DNA of 64,000 nucleotides from Comamonadaceae bacterium (GCA_947448735.1 CANFOS010000001.1:248001-312000), one strand, 5' to 3'. Counted from the stretch's first letter, positions 10,951 through 20,125 are shown. The notes: generated by a model not told the origin, from the letters alone. Numbers and translations: made by a program.

Positions 10951-10976
10951 AACGGGCGGATTTTTCGTCCGCCCGC
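10951..10976 (-). terminator. Intrinsic terminator of the second RND efflux operon
   Basis: GGGCGGA and TCCGCCC form a GC-rich stem with a short loop. On the minus strand it is followed by CGTTTTCTTTT. It lies between the RND pump stop codon (11072) and tRNA-Leu(UAG). Confidence 0.75.
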
Positions 10977-11071
10977 CAGAAATCGGTCAACTTTTGATTT
11001 TAGCCTGTAACGGGCACGGCTATTGTCTTGACCCTCAACCCATCGGGTCAAGCGCCGGCCCGCTGGGCGGA

Positions 11072-14000
11072 TTAATTTAACGCTGGTGTTTCGCGTTTGA
11101 CGCGAAACCATGCAGCGTACATGGCCGGTAGCGCCAGCAAAGTCAGCGCAGTTGCCACAATCAGGCCGCCCATGATGGCAACGGCCATCGGCCCCCAGAA
11201 AACGCTGCGCGACAGCGGGATCATGGACAGTACCGCAGCCGCAGCGGTCAGTACGATAGGCCGGGCACGGCGAACGGCTGATTCGACAATCGCGTCCCAT
11301 GCTGCCACGCCCCGCGCACGTTCGTGCTCGATCTGGTCAATCAAAATGACGGAATTTCGCTGAATCATCCCCATCAGCGCAATCACACCGAGCAAGGCGA
11401 CAAATCCGAACGGCCGACCCAGTAACAGCAAGGCCCCTGCAACGCCCGCAATACCCAGCGGACCGGTTAAAAACACCAGCATGGCGCGGCTAAAGCTTTG
11501 CAGCTGCAGCATCAGCAGGGTAAAGGTCAAGAACAGCATGATGGGAATGCCCGCTGCAATAGACGCCGAACCCTTGCTGCTTTCTTCCACCGCGCCAGCA
11601 ACCTGCACACGGTAACCGGAGAAGCCTTGCGCCTTCCACTTGTCTTCTAGCATCTTGAGTTTGGGTTGCAACTCGTTCGTGACCGTCGCACCTTGCATGC
11701 CTTCCACAATATCACTTTGCACGGTGATGGCGTAGTCGCGGTTTTCACGCCACATCACACCAGGCTCCCACGCAAACACGGGTTTGGCGATTTGCGTGAG
11801 GGGTATCGACTTGCCCGATCCAGTGGGCAAATACGCATTGCCAATGTCAGTGATGGCCTTGCGTTCATCCAGCGGCTGGCGCAGCATGATGTCGATCAGT
11901 TTGTCACCTTCACGGAATTGCCCAACAGCGGTGCCTGACAAACTGGCCTGCGAAGCCTGCGCGATCGACTGGCTCGTCACGCCGAGTGCGCGTGCTTTCA
12001 GTTGATCGACCTCCAAGCGCAGCACCTTGACCGACTCATTCCAGTTGTCGTTCACACCACGCGTGTTGGCACTTTCACGCAAGATGGCTTTGACCTCATC
12101 AGCCCGCTCGCGCAGCACCAGCGGGTCACTTCCCACCACACGAAACTGCACCGGATACGGCACAGGCGGCCCGTTGGGCAGCAGCTTGACGCGGCCACGC
12201 ACTTCAGGAAACTCTTGCGCCATCAGCGCTGGCAGCTTGATGCGCAGCGATTCGCGCACCGTCAAATCCTTGGGCAGCACAATGAATTGCGACACATTGG
12301 TTTGCGTGAAAACCTGGTCCAGCGGCAAATAAAAGCGCGGCACGCCCGAGCCCACCCAGGTGGTGACAGAAGCAACGCCTTCTTCTTTCAATAGCCGCGC
12401 CTCGACACGTTTGGCTGTGACTTCGTTGGCAGCAAATGACGTGCCTTCTGGGAACCAGATGTCCAGCAAGATTTCGGGTCGACTCGAATCGGGAAAGAAC
12501 TGCTGCTGCACTTTGCCCATGCCCACAATGCCCAAGGCAAATATCAGCACTGTGCTGCCGATGGTGATCCATCGGTACTTCACGCACCAGGTCACTATTT
12601 TGCGAAAGCGGTTGTAGAAAGCCGAGTCAAACATCTCGTGGTCATCGTTGCTGGCGCTGTGGTCATCGTGCGCTTTTTCAATCACGTGATCAGGTTTTTT
12701 GAGCAGCAGCGTACCCAGGTACGGCACAAAGTACACCGACACAACCCAGCTCAGCACCAACGCGATCACCGTGACCGCAAAAATGGCATAGGTGTACTCG
12801 CCAGTCACCGACTTGGCCAGGCCAATTGGCAAAAAACCTGCAGTTGTGATCAGCGTTCCCGTCAACATCGGCATGGCCGTGACATCGTAGGCAAAGGTGG
12901 CGGCTCGCACCTTGTCGTAGCCTTCTTCCATCTTTCGGACCATCATTTCCACTGCAATGATGGCGTCGTCTACCAGCAAACCGAGTGCAATGATGAGGGA
13001 GCCGAGCGAGATTTTGTGCAGGCCAATGCCAAAGTACAGCATGGCCAAAAACGTCACGCTCAGCACCAGCGGAATGGTGATCCCCACCACCAGCCCCGGG
13101 CGTATGTCGATGTAGTAACGCTTCCACAGCGGCAGCGGCTGCCCGGGTAACACGGGACGCTTATGAAAACCCAAGCTGATAAAGCTGACTGCCAGCACAA
13201 TCACTACCGCTTCAATCAGCACACTGACGAATTCATTGATCGACGTGGCGACCGCTGTGGGTTGGTCTTGCACAGGCACCAGCTTGATGCCAGCCGGCAG
13301 GGTTTGGCTGACCTTGGCTGTCAATGCCTTGAGGGATTTGCCCAGCGCAATGATGTCGCCGCCCTTGATCATGGACACGCCGATGGCGATGACTTCTTTG
13401 CCCTGATGATGAACTTTGATCGTGGGTGGGTCCACGTAGCCGCGTTTGATCTCTGCAATGTCGCCCAACCGGAGCTGGTTGCCCGAGCTGCCGCGAATCG
13501 GCATGGCGCGCAGCTCTTCAACCGCTCTGAACTGCCCCGCCACCCGGACCTGCACCACATCCAAGGGCGTTTGCAGGCTACCCGCAGGTTCAACCGCGTT
13601 TTGTTGCGCCAACTGGCTCAAGACCTGGTTGAAGTCCAGACCTGATTGCGCCAGCCGTTTTTGCGAAATTTCAATGAACACCTTTTCGTCCTGCGCGCCA
13701 AATAACTCCACCTTGGACACGTCTGGCACGCGCAGCAGTTGCTGGCGGACATCGTCAGCAAACGTTTTGACTTCTGCGTAGTTAAAGCCATCCGATTCAA
13801 GGGCGTAAATCACGCCATAAACGTCACCGAACTCATCGTTGAAAAACGGACCTTGAATGCCGCCCGGTAGCGTGCCGCGAATGTCGCCAATCTTTTTACG
13901 CACCGTATACCAGGTGTTACTGACGTCAGCGCCTTTGATGGTGTCCTTGACATTGAAAATGATCTGCGACTCACCCGGCTTGGAATAGCTGCGAATTTTG

Positions 14001-14287
14001 TCTGCGTACGGCACTTCTTGTAGCGTGCGTTCGAGCTTGTCAGTGACCTGTTCAGCCACCTGCTGAGCCGTGGCACCAGGCCAGTAGGTGCGCACCACCA
14101 TCGACCGAAAGGTAAACGGCGGGTCTTCGTCCTGGCCCAGCTGAAAGTACGAGGCAAAGCCCAGCAGCATCAGCACCAGCATCAGGTAGCGCGTCAGGGC
14201 TGGGTGGTCTAGTGCCCATTTGGACAGGTTGAATTTGGACGGGCCAGCACCTGCCGCGTTCTGCGTCTTGTCTTGTGTGGGTAGCAT
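11072..14287 (-). CDS. RND efflux transporter inner-membrane subunit (AcrB superfamily)
   Basis: This 1071-residue proton-driven efflux pump has a cytosolic N-terminal extension before the first membrane helix (PALTRYLMLVLMLLGFASY) and two porter domains separated by 12 predicted membrane helices. The TM4 motif LGLLVDDAIIAVEMM keeps the two Asp residues. Compared with the pump at the left edge it belongs to a different RND subgroup (start region with GQDEDPPFTFRSMVV), often seen as two-gene operons without a linked outer-membrane channel. It follows its adaptor gene by 6 bases and ends at an intrinsic terminator. Substrate unknown; TetR-type control is suggested by the operator at 15521. Confidence 0.95.
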   Translation of the reverse strand: MLPTQDKTQNAAGAGPSKFNLSKWALDHPALTRYLMLVLMLLGFASYFQLGQDEDPPFTFRSMVVRTYWPGATAQQVAEQVTDKLERTLQEVPYADKIRSYSKPGESQIIFNVKDTIKGADVSNTWYTVRKKIGDIRGTLPGGIQGPFFNDEFGDVYGVIYALESDGFNYAEVKTFADDVRQQLLRVPDVSKVELFGAQDEKVFIEISQKRLAQSGLDFNQVLSQLAQQNAVEPAGSLQTPLDVVQVRVAGQFRAVEELRAMPIRGSSGNQLRLGDIAEIKRGYVDPPTIKVHHQGKEVIAIGVSMIKGGDIIALGKSLKALTAKVSQTLPAGIKLVPVQDQPTAVATSINEFVSVLIEAVVIVLAVSFISLGFHKRPVLPGQPLPLWKRYYIDIRPGLVVGITIPLVLSVTFLAMLYFGIGLHKISLGSLIIALGLLVDDAIIAVEMMVRKMEEGYDKVRAATFAYDVTAMPMLTGTLITTAGFLPIGLAKSVTGEYTYAIFAVTVIALVLSWVVSVYFVPYLGTLLLKKPDHVIEKAHDDHSASNDDHEMFDSAFYNRFRKIVTWCVKYRWITIGSTVLIFALGIVGMGKVQQQFFPDSSRPEILLDIWFPEGTSFAANEVTAKRVEARLLKEEGVASVTTWVGSGVPRFYLPLDQVFTQTNVSQFIVLPKDLTVRESLRIKLPALMAQEFPEVRGRVKLLPNGPPVPYPVQFRVVGSDPLVLRERADEVKAILRESANTRGVNDNWNESVKVLRLEVDQLKARALGVTSQSIAQASQASLSGTAVGQFREGDKLIDIMLRQPLDERKAITDIGNAYLPTGSGKSIPLTQIAKPVFAWEPGVMWRENRDYAITVQSDIVEGMQGATVTNELQPKLKMLEDKWKAQGFSGYRVQVAGAVEESSKGSASIAAGIPIMLFLTFTLLMLQLQSFSRAMLVFLTGPLGIAGVAGALLLLGRPFGFVALLGVIALMGMIQRNSVILIDQIEHERARGVAAWDAIVESAVRRARPIVLTAAAAVLSMIPLSRSVFWGPMAVAIMGGLIVATALTLLALPAMYAAWFRVKRETPALN

Positions 14288-14293
14288 GCTGGC

Positions 14294-15481
14294 CTACTTT
14301 CCAGCAGAAGGTGCAGGCGCAGCAAGCTTGACGGCCGCAGCATCACTTGCTCCCGGATTGATAGCTGTTTGCGCACGTGTTTCGGGTGTTACAGCCACTT
14401 TCTCCTGATAAATCGTCACTTTTTGGCCAGGTGACAGCACATGCACGCCGGCACTGACCACCACCATGCCGGGTTGCAGGCCCGCTGCAATGACGGCCTC
14501 GTTGCCATCAGCGGTGGCAATTTGCACGATTTGTGACTTGACGGTCATGCTGGCTTTGTCCAGCAGCCACACAGCACTGGCTTGGCCTTCTTGTCTCAAT
14601 GCGCTGGTGGGCAACTTGATGACCGACTTACCCTGCACTTCCCCCAATCCTTCAGGCATCACGTACATCGTGGCGCCCAGCGGTGGCGACGGTGCCTTGC
14701 CATCCAGCGCCAGCTTGACCTGGAAGGTGCGGGTTGCAGGATCAGCGCTGGCCGACACCTCGCGCACTTTGGCCATGGCCGGTGCCGTTCGTGCGTCTTG
14801 TGCCCAGCCGCGCACTTTGACGGCCATGCCCAGCTTGATGCCAGAGACCTTGTCCTCAGGCACGGAAAACACCACATCGCGCGGGCCATCGGCGGCAATG
14901 CGCACGACAGGTGTGCCGGCACTGACCACCTGACCAGGATCAGCCTCAACGGCCGTGACCACGCCAGCCACGTCTGCCACCAGTGACGCGTAGCTCGTCT
15001 GATTGCCTTGGGCGGCCAGTTGCGACTGTGCCTGTTCAAATTGCGCTTGCGCAGATTTCAATGTGGTTTCGCGGCGCTCCAACTCGGCGCCACTGATGAA
15101 GTTTTGCTCTTTGAGTTCTTTGTAACGTTTGTAATCAGCAGCTGCCAGGTCACGATTGGTGGCCGCGGCTTGAAGTTGTGCCCGGGCGGAGTCAGCGGCC
15201 AGTTTGTAGTCTTGCGGGTCAAGTTGGGCCAGCACCTGACCTGCCTTGACGCGTTGGCCGAGTTCGGCCTGGCGCTTGATGATTTTGCCGGCCACCCTGA
15301 AACCCAAGCGGGATTCAAGCCGTGCTTTAACCTCTCCTGCAAATTCATAACCTGACGAGAAGGTGTTCACGCCGACCGTCAACACCTTGACAGCACGAAT
15401 CGGCTCTTCAGGCGGGGCGGGCTTGGAGCAGGCGGCCAGCAAGGCTGTAGCGCTGGCAAGAACAAGGAGTGTTTTATTCAT
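14294..15481 (-). CDS. RND efflux periplasmic adaptor lipoprotein
   Basis: This 395-residue membrane-fusion protein is first in the two-gene efflux operon. MNKTLLVLASATALLAACSK is a lipoprotein signal with lipobox LAAC. The chain then shows the usual barrel-sandwich halves flanking an Ala/Gln/Glu-rich coiled coil (about residues 95-165), a beta-barrel (EDKVSGIKLGMAVKVRGW region) and an Ala/Pro-rich tail. It is transcribed from the promoter at 15547-15575 with a palindromic operator overlapping the start region. No regulator gene lies next to it in this window. Confidence 0.93.
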   Translation of the reverse strand: MNKTLLVLASATALLAACSKPAPPEEPIRAVKVLTVGVNTFSSGYEFAGEVKARLESRLGFRVAGKIIKRQAELGQRVKAGQVLAQLDPQDYKLAADSARAQLQAAATNRDLAAADYKRYKELKEQNFISGAELERRETTLKSAQAQFEQAQSQLAAQGNQTSYASLVADVAGVVTAVEADPGQVVSAGTPVVRIAADGPRDVVFSVPEDKVSGIKLGMAVKVRGWAQDARTAPAMAKVREVSASADPATRTFQVKLALDGKAPSPPLGATMYVMPEGLGEVQGKSVIKLPTSALRQEGQASAVWLLDKASMTVKSQIVQIATADGNEAVIAAGLQPGMVVVSAGVHVLSPGQKVTIYQEKVAVTPETRAQTAINPGASDAAAVKLAAPAPSAGK

Positions 15482-15520
15482 GGTTGATTTCAGAAAAACA
15501 GAGACAGACTCGAGTTAATG

Positions 15521-15534
15521 ACTAATTGGTTAGT
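15521..15534. promoter_or_regulatory. TetR-type operator (ACTAA-TTGG-TTAGT) for the efflux operon
   Basis: A perfect inverted repeat ACTAA/TTAGT with a 4-base centre, in a wider partly symmetric AT-rich context, lies 40 bases upstream of the adaptor start and just downstream of the -10 box. Such sites are typical of TetR-family repressors of RND pumps. The cognate regulator is not in the window. Confidence 0.65.
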
Positions 15535-15546
15535 AAGTGGTAACCC

Positions 15547-15575
15547 AATGTAGTATTTACCCGCGGATTTGTCAA
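15547..15575 (-). promoter_or_regulatory. Sigma-70 promoter of the second RND operon
   Basis: On the minus strand TTGACA (15575-15570), 17-base spacer, TACATT (15552-15547). The predicted start near 15540 places the palindrome at 15521 within the first 20 transcribed bases, a good position for repression. Confidence 0.6.
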
Positions 15576-15581
15576 GCGACA

Positions 15582-16424
15582 ATGGTGGGCATGAAAAAAA
15601 CGGCGCACGGCGTTGACCATTACGAAAACTTCCCGGTAGCCTCTTTTTTGTGCCCGCCGGCCTTGCGGCCTGCCATCATGGCAATTTACTGGTTTGCGCG
15701 TAAGGCAGATGACCTGGCCGACGAAGGGGACGCAGCCCCGGCAGCACGGCTGGCAGACTTGACGGCTTACCGGACTGACCTTGACGCTTGTGCAGAAGGG
15801 CGGCCTACATCAGCCCGCTGGAGCTCGGTTTTCACGCCCCTGCGCAGCGTTATTCAGCAACACCGCCTGCCCGTTGAACTGCTGGCTGACCTGCTCAGTG
15901 CGTTTGAACAGGACGTCAGCAAAACCCGATACGCCAGCCAGGCCGAGCTGCTGGACTACTGCAGCCGATCAGCCAACCCGGTGGGTCGGCTACTGCTGCA
16001 CTTGTACCAAGTCAGCGATGCCCCATCCCTTGCCCAAAGCGACTGTATTTGCTCCGCGCTGCAACTGATCAACTTTTGGCAAGACCTGGGGATAGACATT
16101 CCCCGAGGCCGCATTTACCTGCCTGCGGACGGCTTTGCTCAGCACGGGGTCGACGAAGTGCAACTGCTGCAACGCGAGGTGAACCCGGCGACCACCGCGC
16201 TGGTCGCCGCCAACGTAGCATGGGCTATAGCCCTGATGCAGCGCGGCGCACCGCTGGTGAAAAAAGTACCGGGCCGTGCCGGCTGGGAATTACGGCTGGT
16301 GGTGCAAGGCGGTTTGCGGATCGCTGAAAAAATCGAACTGCTGAACTTTGCCACTCTCCAGCAGCGGCCCACACTGAACGCCTGGGATGGTGTCGTCATG
16401 GTCTGGCGCGCTCTGCGGATGTGA
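15582..16424 (+). CDS. hpnC: Hydroxysqualene synthase HpnC
   Basis: HpnC converts presqualene diphosphate to hydroxysqualene in the HpnCDE squalene route. The frame opens at 15537 inside the divergent promoter; ATG 15582 (or 15591) is more likely, giving about 280 residues. Both prenyl-transfer metal motifs of the squalene/phytoene synthase fold are present: ARKADDLADEGD and NFWQDLGIDIPRGR. It is first in the cluster hpnC-hpnD-hpnE, all on the plus strand. The distinction from HpnD rests on gene order and on motif style. Confidence 0.9.
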   Translation: MVGMKKTAHGVDHYENFPVASFLCPPALRPAIMAIYWFARKADDLADEGDAAPAARLADLTAYRTDLDACAEGRPTSARWSSVFTPLRSVIQQHRLPVELLADLLSAFEQDVSKTRYASQAELLDYCSRSANPVGRLLLHLYQVSDAPSLAQSDCICSALQLINFWQDLGIDIPRGRIYLPADGFAQHGVDEVQLLQREVNPATTALVAANVAWAIALMQRGAPLVKKVPGRAGWELRLVVQGGLRIAEKIELLNFATLQQRPTLNAWDGVVMVWRALRM

Positions 16425-16502
16425 AAAGAAGATGCGTATTGACAGGCAGGGGCCGCGGATCTGGCTTTACCAGCCCGAAGGCGCGGCGGCGATAATTCGG
16501 CC

Positions 16503-17342
16503 ATGACCCCAGAGCAATACGTCCAACAAAAAGCCGTCTCGTCAGGCAGCAGTTTCTACTACGCTTTTTTGTTTTTACCCAAAGAGCGCCGCGCTGCCAT
16601 CACGGCGTTTTATGCCTTTTGCCGCGAGGTCGACGACGTGGTTGACGAGGTGCAAGACCCCGGTGTTGCCCATACCAAGTTGGCCTGGTGGCAATCCGAA
16701 GTCACGCAGTCTTTTGCAGGCCAGCCCAGCCATCCGGTGATGAAAGCGCTGATGCCTTTGAGCGCTGCCTACAAGATTGAAGCACGCCACCTGCTCGCCG
16801 TCATTGAAGGCTGCCAGATGGACCTGACGCAAAACCGCTACCTGGACTTTGCGGGCCTGAATCGCTACTGCCACCTGGTGGCCGGCATTGTCGGCGAGGT
16901 GGCAGCCCACATCTTCGGCCAGACGCAGCCTGAGACCACCGCCTACGCCCACAAGCTGGGTTTGGCGTTTCAGCTGACCAACATCATCCGTGATGTGGGT
17001 GAAGACGCCCAGCGTGGCCGCATCTATTTGCCAGTGTCCGAGCTGCAGCAGTTTGATGTGAAAGCCCATGAGCTGCTCAAGCGTGAATACTCGAGTCGCT
17101 TTACTGCACTGATGGCGTTCCAGACCAGGCGTGCCCTGAATCTGTATGACGAAGCCCTGGCCTTGTTGCCTGTGGAAGATCGCCGCGCTCAAAAGCCGGG
17201 CCTGATGATGGCCAGCATTTACCGCACCCTGCTCAAGGAAATTGCGCTCGACAACTACCAGGTGCTGCACCAGCGGGTCAGTCTGACGCCGCTGCGCAAG
17301 TTTTACCTGGCCTGGAAGACACAGGCTTTTGGAACCATCTAG
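16503..17342 (+). CDS. hpnD: Presqualene diphosphate synthase HpnD
   Basis: HpnD condenses two farnesyl diphosphates to presqualene diphosphate. The 279-residue protein shows SGSSFYYAFLFLPKERR near the start, the first Asp-rich motif CREVDDVVDE and the second NIIRDVGEDAQRGRIYLP, all diagnostic of the family. Its stop overlaps the region just before hpnE (14 bases to the preferred hpnE start), which implies translational linkage. Farnesyl diphosphate would be supplied by the ispA product encoded at 60 kb. Confidence 0.95.
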   Translation: MTPEQYVQQKAVSSGSSFYYAFLFLPKERRAAITAFYAFCREVDDVVDEVQDPGVAHTKLAWWQSEVTQSFAGQPSHPVMKALMPLSAAYKIEARHLLAVIEGCQMDLTQNRYLDFAGLNRYCHLVAGIVGEVAAHIFGQTQPETTAYAHKLGLAFQLTNIIRDVGEDAQRGRIYLPVSELQQFDVKAHELLKREYSSRFTALMAFQTRRALNLYDEALALLPVEDRRAQKPGLMMASIYRTLLKEIALDNYQVLHQRVSLTPLRKFYLAWKTQAFGTI

Positions 17343-17355
17343 TGGAAAAAGTGCG

Positions 17356-18657
17356 ATGAAAGTAGCGGTCATCGGTGCAGGCTGGGCTGGCTGTGCAGCA
17401 GCCGTTGAGGCCACGTGGCTTGGCCACCAGGCGACTGTTTTTGAAGCCGCACGCACAGCAGGCGGCCGGGCCAGGCGGCTGGACGTTGCCTTCAATGGCG
17501 AAACCATCTCACTGGACAACGGCCAGCATATTCTGATTGGTGCCTATTCAGAAACCCTCAAGCTGATGGCCGATATGGGTGTTGACATCAGCCAAAGCCT
17601 GCACCGCACGCCGCTGACCATGCAGTTCCCCAACGGCAACGGCCTGAAGTTGGCCAGCTTGCCTGCACCGCTGGATGCGCTGGTGGGCATTGCCTTGGCG
17701 CGTGGCTGGTCGTGGGGAGACAAGCTGTCGTTGCTCACAACTGCCGCGCAATGGCACCTCAACAAGTTTCAATGTGCGCCGAAGCAGTCGGTGGCTGATG
17801 TGTGCGGCAACATCTCGCTGCGCGTCATGGCCAGCCTGATTGAACCGCTGTGCGTGTCAGCACTGAACACACCGGTAGACCGTGCAAGTGGTCAGGTATT
17901 TTTGCGGGTTCTCAGGGACTCGCTGTTTGCCGTCAGTGGCGGCTCCAACTTGCTGCTGCCCAAAACCGATTTAAGCGCCCTGCTGCCCGATGCGGCGCTG
18001 GCCTGGGTAGCAAGCAACGGCGGCAGTGTGCAACTGGGCTGCAGAGTTGACAGCATCGCTCTGCAGCAGGAGAAATCCTGGCATCTGACAGACGCCAGCG
18101 ACGCACTGCTCGGCGAGTTTGACAGCGTCATCCTCGCCTGTCCACCTCTTGAAGCGGCGAGGCTGGCCCGCAGCACGGACCTGCCCTGCTCGGCATGGCT
18201 GGACTCGGCAGAAGGGCTGCATTACGAGGCGATTGCCACCGTATACGCCCACGAACTGGGCGCGCAGTTGGTCCAACCCATGCTGGCCTTGCCATCGAGC
18301 AGCCATCAACCTGCCCAGTTTGTTTTTGACCGAGGACAGTTGGGCGGCCCGGCGGGCCTGCTGGCTTTTGTGGTCAGCGCCAGCCAACAAAGCAGCGCCG
18401 AGTTGGCAGCGCAAGTGGTGGCGCAGGCTGCTGACCAGCTCGGCTTTCATCACATGGAGGTGCTGCAAACCGTGATTGAAAAGCGCGCCACCTTTGCCTG
18501 CACGCCTGACCTGCGGCGGCCAGCCGCACAAGTTGCCCCTGGCTTGCTGGCCTGCGGCGACTACATCGACGGTCCTTATCCAGCCACGATTGAAGGGGCG
18601 GTGCGCTCGGGTTTGCAGGCAGCGGCGCTGCTGGAAAGACCAGCAACAGGCTATTGA
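17356..18657 (+). CDS. hpnE: Hydroxysqualene dehydroxylase HpnE (FAD-dependent)
   Basis: HpnE reduces hydroxysqualene to squalene. The start at 17356 (MKVAVIGAGWAGCAAAVEA) puts the dinucleotide-binding GxGxxG motif at the N-terminus, as usual for this flavoprotein amine-oxidase fold; 433 residues. The typical GGRAR motif follows at about residue 36-42. The C-terminal FAD-binding segment contains GDYIDGPYPATIEGAVRSG. The final codons and stop (GGC TAT TGA) fall inside a copy of the dispersed repeat. No squalene-hopene cyclase follows, so the rest of hopanoid synthesis must be elsewhere. Confidence 0.93.
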   Translation: MKVAVIGAGWAGCAAAVEATWLGHQATVFEAARTAGGRARRLDVAFNGETISLDNGQHILIGAYSETLKLMADMGVDISQSLHRTPLTMQFPNGNGLKLASLPAPLDALVGIALARGWSWGDKLSLLTTAAQWHLNKFQCAPKQSVADVCGNISLRVMASLIEPLCVSALNTPVDRASGQVFLRVLRDSLFAVSGGSNLLLPKTDLSALLPDAALAWVASNGGSVQLGCRVDSIALQQEKSWHLTDASDALLGEFDSVILACPPLEAARLARSTDLPCSAWLDSAEGLHYEAIATVYAHELGAQLVQPMLALPSSSHQPAQFVFDRGQLGGPAGLLAFVVSASQQSSAELAAQVVAQAADQLGFHHMEVLQTVIEKRATFACTPDLRRPAAQVAPGLLACGDYIDGPYPATIEGAVRSGLQAAALLERPATGY

Positions 18658-18698
18658 TTCAGGAGCTGATTGCCCAAGCATCTATTGGCCTACAGGGA
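18650..18698 (+). repeat. Dispersed ~50-bp repeat, copy A
   Basis: GCTATTGATTCAGGAGCTGA, then TGCCCAAGCATCTATTGGCC and TACAGGG. The first bases supply the terminal Tyr codon and TGA stop of hpnE. The rest fills the gap to the next gene. Confidence 0.8.
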
Positions 18699-18709
18699 CA
18701 AACGACACC

Positions 18710-19630
18710 ATGACTCAGACCCTAGACGCGCGACAAACCGAGGCCCGACTGCCGTGGGCTGGCCTGGTGGCTGAAATGGCCGTGCTGTTGCAGGACAGCA
18801 GCGTGAGCATTTCACCGCGCCTGGTGCAGGCGCTCGGCAGCGGTGCGAGTCTGTTTGTGATGCCCGCCATCGACAGTCACACGGCGATCACCAAACTCAT
18901 CACCTTCACACCCGCCAACGCAGGCACCGGCAGGCCCACCATTCAAGGCGATGTCACTGTGTTTGACATCGCCACTGGCCAGCGCCGCTTGCTGCTTGAC
19001 GGCCCCACCGTTACTGCGCGCCGCACGGCAGCCGTGTCGGTACTGGCGGCCCAAAGGCTGGCACCGGACACCCAGGGGCCACTGCTGATCGTCGGCGCTG
19101 GCGTACAGGGCAAAGCGCATCTGGAGGCTTTTGCCGCAGTGCTGGGTACCCGCCAGGTCATGATTGCCTCACGCAGCAGGCCAAACGCAGAACAGTTGGT
19201 GCATCACGCCCAGTCAATGGGCATCAAAGCGCAGCTGGTGCTTGATGCCAATGCTGCGCTGGCAGACTGCCCGCTGGCGGTGACTTGCACCCCCGCCAGC
19301 AGCATCGTGTTAAGCGCCACGCCCAGGCGCGACGCTTTCATCAGCGCGGTAGGTGCATTCACACCCAGCATGGCCGAGCTGAGTCCTGGCCTGTGCCAAC
19401 ACATGGCCAAACACGGCAGCATCTGGCTGGACACGTTTGATGCACAACACGAAGCAGGCGACTTGCTGCAAGCCGGCTTGAATCTGCAGGCCATGACCAC
19501 CCTGGGCGATGTGGTGCGCCACAACGCCCCCAAGCCATCAGGGCCTGTGCTGTTCAAAAGCTGCGGTTGGGCCGGCTGGGACCTGGCAGCGGCCAGGTTA
19601 GCCTTGCGCCACATTGAAGGCCTCAGTTGA
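18710..19630 (+). CDS. Ornithine cyclodeaminase / mu-crystallin family reductase (delta1-pyrroline-2-carboxylate reductase-like)
   Basis: The 306-residue NAD(P)-binding protein starts at ATG 18710; upstream codons in frame run back into hpnE and are not used. The Rossmann motif LIVGAGVQGKAHLEAF (about residues 125-140) and the preceding TARRTAAVSVLAAQ segment are diagnostic of the ornithine cyclodeaminase/mu-crystallin fold. Members reduce cyclic imino acids, such as delta1-pyrroline-2-carboxylate to proline, or deaminate ornithine; the reductase role is more common in this subgroup, but the substrate is inferred. It follows hpnE by about 50 bases filled by the repeat, and may be co-transcribed without a functional link. 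Confidence 0.85.
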   Translation: MTQTLDARQTEARLPWAGLVAEMAVLLQDSSVSISPRLVQALGSGASLFVMPAIDSHTAITKLITFTPANAGTGRPTIQGDVTVFDIATGQRRLLLDGPTVTARRTAAVSVLAAQRLAPDTQGPLLIVGAGVQGKAHLEAFAAVLGTRQVMIASRSRPNAEQLVHHAQSMGIKAQLVLDANAALADCPLAVTCTPASSIVLSATPRRDAFISAVGAFTPSMAELSPGLCQHMAKHGSIWLDTFDAQHEAGDLLQAGLNLQAMTTLGDVVRHNAPKPSGPVLFKSCGWAGWDLAAARLALRHIEGLS

Positions 19631-19690
19631 GTTGTGCGGCCGCTTGCCCGCAAACGCCTCTAAAAACAGCCTTCAGACCCGGGCCACCGG

Positions 19691-19747
19691 TCATTTAGGC
19701 CTGTAGCCCAAAGAATATGGGCGCAAGAAGCTATAAAATTTATAGTG
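19691..19747 (-). repeat. Dispersed ~50-bp repeat, copy E
   Basis: On the minus strand: CTATAAATTTTATAGCTTCT, then TGCGCCCATATTCTTTGGGC and TACAGGCCTAAATG. Two internal palindromes are clear (ATAAATTTTAT-like and GCCCATATTCTTTGGGC). It lies between the reductase gene and the small Cys-rich gene and is among the best-preserved copies. Confidence 0.85.
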
Positions 19748-19771
19748 AACGTGAGCCCATGAAAAGCCCCT

Positions 19772-19951
19772 TCAATCCTTGCGCCCCACGTCAGCCGGCT
19801 CCTGCGCTGGCGCAGGCGACAGACTTTCTTGGGTGAGGGGCTGATCAGCAAAACACATTTTTGCACCGTCCCAGCGCTGGCCACACCAACAAACGCCTTC
19901 GGCATTGATCAGGCAAGTGCCGGTCCCGCAGCAGCGTAAATCTTCAGTCAT
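19772..19951 (-). CDS. Small cysteine-rich protein of unknown function
   Basis: The 59-residue protein starts MTEDLRCCGTGTCLINAEG and continues CWCGQRWDGAKMC. Six cysteines lie in the first 33 residues (CC, C, CxC, C), spaced like a small metal- or iron-sulfur-binding knuckle. I recall near-identical short proteins annotated as hypothetical across Burkholderiales, which supports it being a real gene despite its size. The ATG at 19951 has GGGGA eight bases upstream. The C-terminal half is Pro/Ala/Gln-rich and likely disordered. Function unknown. Confidence 0.75.
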   Translation of the reverse strand: MTEDLRCCGTGTCLINAEGVCWCGQRWDGAKMCFADQPLTQESLSPAPAQEPADVGRKD

Positions 19952-20125
19952 CACTGTTCCCCGTTATGCAATGGATTTGAATCGACGAGCAAATCACCAA
20001 GCCGGTATTATCAATTGGGTAATATCAGCAGTCATGGGATTGACAGCGACAGGCTCAGCCCCCAAAAGCAACATCGGAAATAATACAAAGCAGCAAAGCA
20101 CACAAACGCTGCAACGGAGACGCTC
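19952..20125. other. Intergenic region between divergent Cys-rich and psiE genes
   Basis: The two starts face away from each other, so both promoters should be here. TTGACA occurs at 20039-20044 on the plus strand, with no good -10 box at the right distance. No small gene or clear operator was found. Confidence 0.4.

Noticed and set aside
14360..14396. Possible tenth copy of the dispersed repeat in the 3' end of the RND adaptor gene
   Set aside because: ATAGCTGTTTGCGCA and TTACAGCC resemble the repeat blocks, but the centre does not align and the palindromes are absent.
16575..17519. 314-codon antisense frame over hpnD and hpnE
   Set aside because: Shadow of hpnD, whose two Asp-rich motifs are intact.
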